Below, in pieces: positions 27,325 to 34,631 of a stretch of 34,631 nucleotides of DNA. The notes beneath the pieces were generated by a model that did not search any database, was not told where the DNA came from, and saw only the letters and a list, made by a program, of their open reading frames with translations. This DNA comes from Alphaproteobacteria bacterium (lineage in GTDB: Bacteria > Pseudomonadota > Alphaproteobacteria > Rickettsiales > JABCZZ01), in NCBI GenBank assembly GCA_013286285.1, contig JABDGA010000012.1, forward strand, positions 1 through 34,631. Direction: 5' to 3'. The translations under genes were made by a program, and so were the position numbers. Position 1 is the stretch's first letter; every line of letters starts with the position of its first letter.

Positions 27325-27606
27325 TTATTCATCATTGCCCCGCCCGATGTCCACAATCCGCTTATTCAGTTCTTCGTTGAAATCCGAAAGCGTGCTGATC
27401 ATGAACGGCATCAGAAAAATCAGCGATATAAAAATGATAAATATTTTCGGCACAAACGTAAGCGTCTGCTCCTGAATCTGCGTCAGCGCCTGGAACAGCG
27501 ATACGATCAGCCCCACTGCAAGGGCAATCAGCATCAGCGGCATCGCTACCTTGAAAAAAACGATCAGCCCCTGCCTGCCGATTTCCATCACTTCAAGAGA
27601 ATCCAT
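27325..27606 (-). CDS. fliQ: Flagellar biosynthetic protein FliQ
   Basis: MDSLEVMEIGRQGLIVFFKVAMPLMLIALAVGLIVSLFQALTQIQEQTLTFVPKI. Confidence 0.96.
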   Translation of the reverse strand: MDSLEVMEIGRQGLIVFFKVAMPLMLIALAVGLIVSLFQALTQIQEQTLTFVPKIFIIFISLIFLMPFMISTLSDFNEELNKRIVDIGRGNDE

Positions 27607-27650
27607 GCGTGCACTATAGTGCTATTTAATAGTGCATGCCAGAAAAAGAA

Positions 27651-27797
27651 TAGACTTCCTCCGAAACTCTACTGCGCCGGAAAATCTGCTTGAAAATTCC
27701 GTACTCAAAACTCACGTACTTCTCTGTACGCTCAAGTTTTTCCGTGCCGAATTTCCTTCGCGCTTTTCTCGCCGCAGCGAGTTTCACAGGAAGTCTA
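27651..27797. repeat. 147-bp imperfect palindromic element between prfB and fliQ
   Basis: TAGACTTCCTCCGAAACTC (27651-27669) inverted as GAGTTTCACAGGAAGTCTA (27779-27797), two mismatches in 19; imperfect complementarity continues inward. Confidence 0.85.
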
Positions 27798-27801
27798 ATG
27801 G

Positions 27802-28927
27802 CTATCGCTCTTCCACCATCTCGGTTTTACCTTTTACCCGATCGGCGAGGGCAGCGGACATGAATACTTCCAAGTCACCGTCGAGCACGCCTTTGGTGTC
27901 GCTGGTCTCCACATCGGTGCGCAAGTCCTTGACCATCTGGTATGGGTGCAGCACATAAGAGCGAATCTGGTGGCCCCAGGCATTGTCGGTTTTGGTGGCG
28001 TTGAGCGCGTCTGCCTTGGCCTCGCGCGCGCGCAGTTCCTGCTCATAAAGCCGCGCCTTGAGCATGCTCATCGCCTCTTCTTTATTTTTATGCTGCGAGC
28101 GCGTGGTCTGGCTCTTGACGACAATGCCGGAAGGCATGTGCGTAATGCGCACGGCACTTTCGGTTTTGTTGACATGCTGGCCGCCTGCGCCGCCGGAACG
28201 CATCGTATCGATCTGCAGATCCTTTTCATCTATCTTGATGGCGATAGTATCGTCCACGACCGGATAGACCCAGACGCTGGCGAAGCTGGTATGGCGGCGG
28301 GCGTTGCTGTCAAAAGGCGAGATGCGTACCAAGCGGTGCACGCCTGATTCCGTTTTCGCCCAGCCATACGCGTTGTGGCCGGACACCTTGATGGTGGCGG
28401 ACTTGATGCCGGCTTCCTCACCCGCGAGTTCGTCCACCAGTTCAACCCTGAAGCCGCCCTTTTCCGCCCAGCGCATATACATGCGCAGCAAGATGGAAGC
28501 CCAGTCCTGACTTTCCGTACCGCCTGCGCCGGGATGTATCTCGATGAAGCAGTCATTGCCGTCAGCCTCGCCGGAGAGGAGACTCTCCAGTTCGAGGCGG
28601 CGCAGTTTATCGGCGATGCCTGTAAGCGTTTTTTCCGATTCGGCAAGAAGCGCCGTGTCGTTTTCTTCCTCGGCGAGCGCCGCCAGATCCATATTGTCCT
28701 TATAATCCCGCGTCAGGGCTTCATAATTATGGATGATCTCTTCGAGGTGATTGCGTTCACGCAACAGCGTTTGCGCTTTTGCCGTATCGTTCCAGAGATC
28801 GGGATCGGATGTAAGCGCGTTCAGCTCATCACGGCGGCGCAGGGCATTATCCCAGTCAAAGATACCTCCGTAATTGGATCTGTGACTGTTCGATACGTTT
28901 GGATAGGTTGATGATTTCAGCTTTCAT
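27802..28927 (-). CDS. prfB: Peptide chain release factor 2, expressed by programmed +1 frameshift (join 28927-28859, 28857-27802)
   Basis: Main ORF has [36 protein letters not shown]. Upstream frame [26 protein letters not shown]; site CGGAGGTATCTTTGAC; +1 shift gives [37 protein letters not shown]. Confidence 0.95.
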
Positions 28928-28971
28928 GATGTTTCCTTTATGTAAGTTGGCCAGTGGCTCGTGAGGTGTAT

Positions 28972-31512
28972 TTAGTACAATCCGCCCGTGCCTTCACTAT
29001 GATGGTTATTATCATACCGGGAAGGCGGGAGGAAGCCGGGTGCGGCGGTTTTCGGGTCGGGAAAATAATGGCTGGAAGCAGGTGGTTCCACTTGTTCGGA
29101 GGGGAAGTTATAGCTTGGCGCGGGACCTTGAGGTAAAAGGCCGAATAGGTTGTCCTTGGCAGCTTCTTCACTACCCTGGCCGGGATGCTCGCCTTCCTTA
29201 AAGGCCTCCAGCACGATGCGGTCAGGCGTGCCGGGGTAGGGCGGCATACCGGTTTTTTCATCCACCTGGATGAAGTTAATACCGGGTGGCACGCGGAACG
29301 GGGTTGAAGGTGTGTTTTTAAGGGCGCTTGCCATGAACTTGATGAACCCCGGCAGGGCGACGCTTGCTCCGGTTTCTTTTTTACCCAGCGTCTGCGGCTG
29401 GTCGTAACCGACATAAATGCCTGCCACCAGATCCGGCGAGAAGCCGACAAACCAGGTATCCTTGCTGTCGTTCGTGGTGCCGGTTTTTCCGGCAAGTATC
29501 TTGCCGAGCTTGTGGGCGGCATAACCGGTACCGTGCTCAACCACTCCCTGCAATATCGACACCATCTGATACGCCGCGCGGTTATCGACAATCTGAGTCC
29601 GGTTGTCCGGCAGCACCGGCGGCTGCATATCCGGTTTTAGCTGCGTTTCATCAGCCAGCTTACAGGCATCACACGTGCGTGTGTCACGGCGTAGGATAGT
29701 TTTCCCGTTTTTGTCGTCAATGCGCTCTATCAGCCAGGGGGAGACTTTTTTGCCGCCATTATCCAACATACAATAGGCGTTGGTAAGCCGTATCAGCGTG
29801 GTCTCCTGCGCACCGAGCACGATAGAGAACTGTTCGGGAAGCTTGTCGTAAATGCCGAAACGCTGGCCAAGCTCGATAATTTTGTTGATCCCCAGTATTT
29901 CTGCCAGCTTCACTGTCATGGCGTTGCGCGATTTTTCGACACCGGTACGCAGCGTCGCAGGGCCTAAGTAATCGCCGTGGTAATTAACCGGATGCCATAC
30001 CGGCATTCCGTTACCCTGGCTGAGTTCCACCGGCTCGTCCACCACAATGGAGGCGGGGGTGAAGCCATTCTCCATTGCGCTGAGATATACAAATGGCTTG
30101 AACGCGGATCCGGGCTGCCGGCGCGCCTGAGTGGCACGGTTGAATTCCGTGCCGCCGTAACTATAACCGCCGGACATTGCCAGCACCCGGCCTGTATGCG
30201 GATCCATGACAATCATTGCACCGTTCACTGCCGGGATTTGGTGTATCGTATAAGTATCCTTTTCTCCTGCGGGAGCCACCACGAGGACATCGCCGATGGT
30301 AAGCGGTTTGGTGTCCGTCCACTTGACCGATTCCTTATCCAGCATGGCCTTGGTATTATTGGCGAAGAATAGGGTCGTTTTTCCTTTAATAACATCCGCT
30401 ACCAGCGCCAGCCGCTCATTATCAAAGAGCGGCGCTTTTTTACTCGCCTCAATCGCTATAAGCTGTTTCTGCCAGTCGCCGTAATGCGTCATATGTGCTA
30501 CCGGCCCGCGCCAGCCATGGCGGTGATCATATTCCCTTAAGGCAAGGCGCAATCCTGCGTCCGCATATTCCTGCAGTTCCGGATCGAGTGTGGTTTTTAC
30601 GAACAGACCGCCTTTATAGAGCATATCATCGCCATACTTCGCGGCGATTTCGCGGCGCACCTCTTCGGAGAAAAAATCCGCATGCGCCATTTCCGTCCTG
30701 TCACGCGTGCGCAGCGTGATGGGTTTGGTAATCGCATCATGGGCATCGGCGGCGCTGATATAGCCGTCCTCCATCATGCGATTGATGACATAGTCACGAC
30801 GATCCTTGGCGCGATCGTAATGGAGCACGGGATCGCTCCGTCCCGGTGCCTGCGGCATGGCGGCCAGAAATGCCACTTCCTCAATGGTAAGTTCGTCCAG
30901 CGATTTGTTGAAATAGTTCAGTGCTGCGGCAGCGACACCGTAAGAGCCTTTGCCGAGATAGATTTCATTGAGGTAGAGCTCAAGGATACGGTCTTTGCTA
31001 TAGACCTCGGTGATGCGGAAGGCGAGGATGGCCTCTTTGACCTTGCGGCTGATGGATTTTTCCGGCGTCAGCAGAAAGTTCTTCACCACCTGCTGGGTAA
31101 TGGTCGAACCGCCGGAGATGGTATGGCCATGCCCCAGGATCGCTTGGAAATTTTGCCGCAGCGCCCGCGCGATGCCATAGATATCCAGGCCGTTATTGGA
31201 ATAAAAATTTTTGTCCTCCGCCGAGATGAAAGCTTGCGAAACCCGCTTGGGGATGGAGGTGAGCGGCACATATACACGCCGTTCCACTGCGTATTCCGCC
31301 AGCAGCTTGCCGTCAGCGGCATAGAGCCGCGTCGTGGTGTCCGGATCGTAATTGGCAAGCTCGTGATAATCAGGCAGATCGCTGTTGAAGTGAATAAATA
31401 ACGCACCCAGCGCCACCATGGAAATGATGAGGCAGGTAAACACGGCGCTGGCTAAGCCCGCTAACACTCGTATCAGGAATTTTCGCAAGGGATATTTCTT
31501 AATAAACGGCAC
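28972..31512 (-). CDS. mrcA: Penicillin-binding protein 1A (glycosyltransferase/transpeptidase)
   Basis: AFISAEDKNFYSNNGLDIYGIARALRQN, GGSTITQQVVKNFLLT, RQPGSAFKPFVYLSAME, AGKTGTTNDSKDTWFVGFSPDLVAGIYVGYD. Confidence 0.96.
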   Translation of the reverse strand: MPFIKKYPLRKFLIRVLAGLASAVFTCLIISMVALGALFIHFNSDLPDYHELANYDPDTTTRLYAADGKLLAEYAVERRVYVPLTSIPKRVSQAFISAEDKNFYSNNGLDIYGIARALRQNFQAILGHGHTISGGSTITQQVVKNFLLTPEKSISRKVKEAILAFRITEVYSKDRILELYLNEIYLGKGSYGVAAAALNYFNKSLDELTIEEVAFLAAMPQAPGRSDPVLHYDRAKDRRDYVINRMMEDGYISAADAHDAITKPITLRTRDRTEMAHADFFSEEVRREIAAKYGDDMLYKGGLFVKTTLDPELQEYADAGLRLALREYDHRHGWRGPVAHMTHYGDWQKQLIAIEASKKAPLFDNERLALVADVIKGKTTLFFANNTKAMLDKESVKWTDTKPLTIGDVLVVAPAGEKDTYTIHQIPAVNGAMIVMDPHTGRVLAMSGGYSYGGTEFNRATQARRQPGSAFKPFVYLSAMENGFTPASIVVDEPVELSQGNGMPVWHPVNYHGDYLGPATLRTGVEKSRNAMTVKLAEILGINKIIELGQRFGIYDKLPEQFSIVLGAQETTLIRLTNAYCMLDNGGKKVSPWLIERIDDKNGKTILRRDTRTCDACKLADETQLKPDMQPPVLPDNRTQIVDNRAAYQMVSILQGVVEHGTGYAAHKLGKILAGKTGTTNDSKDTWFVGFSPDLVAGIYVGYDQPQTLGKKETGASVALPGFIKFMASALKNTPSTPFRVPPGINFIQVDEKTGMPPYPGTPDRIVLEAFKEGEHPGQGSEEAAKDNLFGLLPQGPAPSYNFPSEQVEPPASSHYFPDPKTAAPGFLPPSRYDNNHHSEGTGGLY

Positions 31513-31604
31513 GTTTTACGGTGAAAGACTATATTACTACACGGGCTGCATAGCAATTATTATCTCCTGTGAATGCCCAGCAGTATGGAGGGAGCGCACC
31601 GGGC

Positions 31605-31640
31605 AAAAAAACCCCTTCCATACATTAAGCATGAAAGGGG
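31605..31640 (-). terminator. Rho-independent terminator of carD
   Basis: Minus strand CCCCTTTCATGCTTAATGTATGGAAGGGGTTTTTTT: GC-rich stem followed by seven T, about 30 nt after the carD stop. Confidence 0.85.
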
Positions 31641-31670
31641 CAAAAGAAAGGTATTCAAGAAAAATATCTT

Positions 31671-32186
31671 TTACGCGGCGACCTGCTGCTGCCTCAGAAC
31701 ACCAAGCAACTTTTCTGTGGCGGCTTTCGCATCTACTTTCTCAGCGGCGGCCAATTCATGCGTCAGGCGCGAGAAGGCCGATTCATAAATCATTCTCTCA
31801 CTGTAAGAGCGCTCGGACTGATCGACATTCCGGTGCAGGTCGCGTACGACTTCCGCTACCGAAATCAGGTTGCCGGAGTTAATTTTTGCTTCATATTCCT
31901 GGGCACGGCGGCTCCACATGCCGCGCGAAGTGCGGGCCCGCCCCTTTAAGGTGGTAAATGCCTTGGATATCTCATCATTAGAACTGATATTACGCAGGCC
32001 TGCAGCATTCGCCCTGTGCACCGGCACGCGCAACGTCATTTTATCTTTTTCAAAGGAAATTACGAAGACTTTGAGTGATACGTCACCGATTTTCTGCGTT
32101 TCTTCTGCAAGAATCTTCCCGACTCCGTGTGTCGGGTATACTACGTAATTTCCAACCTTGAACTCAGGGGAGGATTTTTTGGTCAT
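31671..32186 (-). CDS. carD: CarD/CdnL family transcriptional regulator
   Basis: FKVGNYVVYPTHGVGKILAEE...FVISFEKDKMTLRVPVHRANAAGLRNIS...KGRARTSRGMWSRRAQEYEAKINSGNLISVAEVVRDLHR; start at 32186. Confidence 0.94.
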   Translation of the reverse strand: MTKKSSPEFKVGNYVVYPTHGVGKILAEETQKIGDVSLKVFVISFEKDKMTLRVPVHRANAAGLRNISSNDEISKAFTTLKGRARTSRGMWSRRAQEYEAKINSGNLISVAEVVRDLHRNVDQSERSYSERMIYESAFSRLTHELAAAEKVDAKAATEKLLGVLRQQQVAA

Positions 32187-32269
32187 GACTTCACACCTTC
32201 GATTTTTAATTATAAAAACCACGTTCTATTATTACTATAACATAGTTTTAAGAAAAATCACGAAAATTG

Positions 32270-32284
32270 TTAAGATTGTGTTAA
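32270..32284. promoter_or_regulatory. Putative CtrA-type binding site TTAA-N7-TTAA upstream of carD
   Basis: TTAAGATTGTGTTAA, exact match to the Caulobacter-type CtrA consensus, about 85-100 nt upstream of the carD start. Confidence 0.4.
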
Positions 32285-32325
32285 TCTTTTTGCATCTTAT
32301 TGAAAATTATAATAATAACTGTGTG

Positions 32326-32769
32326 TCATTTTACCGTAATCATCACCTTTTCTTCAAAATCCTGGCCATCGACCGTTATGATTTCAACCGCAACCGTATC
32401 CATTCCGCTGAAATCGTGCTCCGGCGTGTAATCGGCATATATACCGGGATGTTTAGTTTTATTGCATGCCGAGCGAGGATTTTGCGGAGGATAGGAGGTA
32501 TAGCCGTCACGCTGGACTACCTTCACCGTGCCGTGCTCCGGCTGTTTTATAATTTTCAATGTGTTAATACCGGGCGAACTGCAATCGGGATTGAGCGCAG
32601 TCACTCCGCTGATCGTGATGGTTTTACCGGCGGGCACGGTTTTATTAATGATTCTTGGTCCAGACGACGTCACTGCGGGGCGCACCGCAGGTGCACTGGC
32701 TTGCTGTTGCACCACACAGCTGGCGAGTAGCAATAAAGCGGCAGAAGAAAACGTAAAATGTTTCATCAT
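32326..32769 (-). CDS. Putative lipoprotein with Ig/cadherin-like beta region
   Basis: MKHFTFSSAALLLLASCVVQQQ: signal peptide with lipobox LLASC; IKQPEHGTVKVV...ADYTPEHDFSGMDTVAVEI resembles Ig-like repeats. Confidence 0.7.
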   Translation of the reverse strand: MMKHFTFSSAALLLLASCVVQQQASAPAVRPAVTSSGPRIINKTVPAGKTITISGVTALNPDCSSPGINTLKIIKQPEHGTVKVVQRDGYTSYPPQNPRSACNKTKHPGIYADYTPEHDFSGMDTVAVEIITVDGQDFEEKVMITVK

Positions 32770-32797
32770 AACAGTATATTATTTGATTGTTAACGGG

Positions 32798-33811
32798 TTA
32801 TTTCCCATCCACCCAGGTTTTGCGGTTGAAATTGTGCTCTGCGTCAATCACGCGCACGGTTCCGGTGCGCGAGCGCATGATGATGGAGTGGGTATACGCG
32901 CCGCCGGGGAATCGCCGCACGCCGCGCAGCATGGAGCCATCGGTCACGCCGGTTGCGGCGAACATCACATCATTGCCGCTTGCCATGTCCATCAATGTAT
33001 ATTTGCGGTTCAAATCTTCTATCCCCATGCGTCTTGCCCGCGTTTTTTCCTCTTCCTCATTGAAGAGGAGCCGTCCCTGCATTTGGCCGCCGATACAGCG
33101 CAGCGCTGCTGCCGCCAGCACGCCCTCCGGTGCGCCGCCGATGCCCATATAGATATCAATCCCGGCTTCCTTCCGCGAAGTGGCAATCACGCCAGCAACG
33201 TCGCCGTCGGTGATAAGCTGGATGCGTGCCCCGGCTTCCCGTACTTTGGCAATCAATTCTTTATGGCGCGGGCGGTTCAGTATGCAGGCGACCAGATCGG
33301 AAACCTCGCATTTTTTTGCCTTTGCCAGCCGCTTAAGGTTTTCCTCTGGGCTGTCATCGAGGTCAATAACGCCGTCCGGCAGGCCGCCGCCCACCGCAAT
33401 TTTGCTCATATAGACATCCGGCGCATGGAGAAATCCGTTTTTATCGGCCATTGCCACCACGGCCAGTGAGTTAGGGCCGCCGGTGGCGCAGAGCGTCGTG
33501 CCTTCCAGTGGATCAAGCGCGATATCTACCGCAGGCCCGCTGCCAGTGCCAACTTTTTCCCCGATATACAGCATGGGGGCTTTGTCGCGCTCGCCTTCAC
33601 CGATGACCACCGTGCCGTCAATCGTCAGGCCGTTAAGCGCCTCGCGCATGGCATTCACCGCCACCTGATCGGCATCTTTCTCATTCCCGCACCCCATCAG
33701 CTTTGAGGCGGCAAGCGCGGCGGCTTCCGTCACGCGCACTGCTTCCAGCGCGAAATTGCGATCCATGGTGAAGTTTTCGGAATAGGCGGCTGTTTTGGCA
33801 GGGTTGGTCAT
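32798..33811 (-). CDS. glpX: Class II fructose-1,6-bisphosphatase GlpX
   Basis: TVVIGEGERDKAPMLYIGEKVG, DIALDPLEGTTLCATGGPNSLAVVAMADKNGFLHAPDVYMSKIAVG, GIGGAPEGVLAAAALRCIGGQMQGRL. Confidence 0.95.
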   Translation of the reverse strand: MTNPAKTAAYSENFTMDRNFALEAVRVTEAAALAASKLMGCGNEKDADQVAVNAMREALNGLTIDGTVVIGEGERDKAPMLYIGEKVGTGSGPAVDIALDPLEGTTLCATGGPNSLAVVAMADKNGFLHAPDVYMSKIAVGGGLPDGVIDLDDSPEENLKRLAKAKKCEVSDLVACILNRPRHKELIAKVREAGARIQLITDGDVAGVIATSRKEAGIDIYMGIGGAPEGVLAAAALRCIGGQMQGRLLFNEEEEKTRARRMGIEDLNRKYTLMDMASGNDVMFAATGVTDGSMLRGVRRFPGGAYTHSIIMRSRTGTVRVIDAEHNFNRKTWVDGK

Positions 33812-34631
33812 AATTTTTCTATCCTTATCATATGGGGAGGCTCGATAACGGAATCCAGCACCGCAATCGACTTTAACGCATTGCGCATGGAAAGTTCAAG
33901 CGTTTCATGGGTGGTGATGACCACTTGCACGGTTTCGCCGGGCCGGTGGGAGTTCTGCAGGAACGAGCCTACGGAAATGCCCTCGTTAAGGAAAATACTG
34001 GTGATCGCGGCAAGCACGCCGGGCTTATCCACTACGCCCAGGCGGATATAATACGATGTTTTGAGGCTCTCCATCGCGGCAAGCGGTAGCGCCTTCAGGC
34101 GATCTACCGAAATTGTGAACGGCTTATACGCTGCGCCGCCCGCGATATCGGCGATGTCCGCGACTACGGATGAGGCGGTAGGGCCTTCGCCTGCGCCTCT
34201 TCCTTCCAGCGTGATGCGCCCTACGGAACTGCCTTCCACGATGATTCCGTTATAGGCATCGCTTACCCTGCCGATGGAGGAGGATTTCGCCACCATGGCA
34301 GGGTGGACGCGCGCTAATATCCCATCCTGTGTGCGTGTCGAAATCCCCAGCAATTTTATGGCAAACCCCAACTGATCGGCAAATTCCATATCGGTGATAG
34401 TGATATGGCGGATACCTTCCACGTAGACAGCGTCTATGGCCAGTGGGCAACCATAGGCAAGGCTGGTGAGAATCGCCAGCTTATGGGCTGTGTCGATGCC
34501 GTCAATATCGAAGGTCGGATCCGCTTCGGCATACCCGATACGCTGCGCATCCGCCAAGGCTTCGGCAAAATCCTTCCGTGTATTCCACATCGACGTCAGG
34601 ATGAAGTTGCAGGTGCCGTTTAATATCCCCG
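33808..34631 (-). CDS. hom: Homoserine dehydrogenase, C-terminal part, runs off the window end
   Basis: GILNGTCNFILTSMWNTRKDFAEALADAQRIGYAEADPTFDIDGIDTAHKLAILTSLAYG...GRGAGEGPTASSVVADIADIA plus C-terminal ACT-like VVDKPGVLAAITSIFLNEGISVGSFLQ. Confidence 0.95.
   Translation of the reverse strand, partial: GILNGTCNFILTSMWNTRKDFAEALADAQRIGYAEADPTFDIDGIDTAHKLAILTSLAYGCPLAIDAVYVEGIRHITITDMEFADQLGFAIKLLGISTRTQDGILARVHPAMVAKSSSIGRVSDAYNGIIVEGSSVGRITLEGRGAGEGPTASSVVADIADIAGGAAYKPFTISVDRLKALPLAAMESLKTSYYIRLGVVDKPGVLAAITSIFLNEGISVGSFLQNSHRPGETVQVVITTHETLELSMRNALKSIAVLDSVIEPPHMIRIEKL

Noticed and set aside
28938-29591. 217-aa minus-strand ORF overlapping the 3' end of mrcA
   Set aside because: Off-frame within the well-supported PBP1A coding sequence.
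1-34631. CRISPR array, prophage, integron or toxin-antitoxin pair
   Set aside because: No regularly spaced direct repeats with unique spacers, no cas, integrase, transposase or phage structural motifs seen. The heptad arrays are contiguous, not spaced.

Overview
The window looks like a chromosomal segment of an alphaproteobacterium. The lineage call is inferred from the cckA/ctrA-type kinase next to fliQ-fliR-flhB, carD, glpX and hom. Most genes are housekeeping: a DEAD-box helicase (partial), tRNA-Gly, YihY/BrkB, apaG, purE-purK-trmB-lnt, a TPR protein, MscS, Dps, hscA-fdx, a prepilin-like protein with a DUF2341/LamG-type region, a class IV aminotransferase, a Pro-rich OmpA-like protein, Ppx/GppA, ftsH, a CpaF ATPase with an N-terminal cNMP-binding-like domain, a CckA-type kinase split into two ORFs, flhB-fliR-fliQ, prfB with a programmed frameshift, PBP1A, carD, a lipoprotein, glpX and hom (partial). 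The most unusual layer is a set of small repeats. (i) Arrays of four 7-nt units, arranged as 4+loop+4 palindromes in lnt and in the fliR/flhB gap, and as single arms in hscA, trmB and the ftsH/cpaF gap. (ii) An ~80-85 bp two-hairpin element in three copies, all in the same sense as the host genes, with compensatory changes in the stems and one copy read in frame inside hscA. (iii) A 147-bp palindrome after prfB with a half copy at the stop codon of the OmpA-like gene. Three of the four gaps between prfB, fliQ, fliR, flhB and cckA that are long enough to hold a repeat carry one, and all four do if the 147-bp palindrome is counted. A 141-nt multi-hairpin element with alternative helices just upstream of the prepilin start is a separate candidate structured RNA. 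All calls come from reading the sequence; no database search was run.
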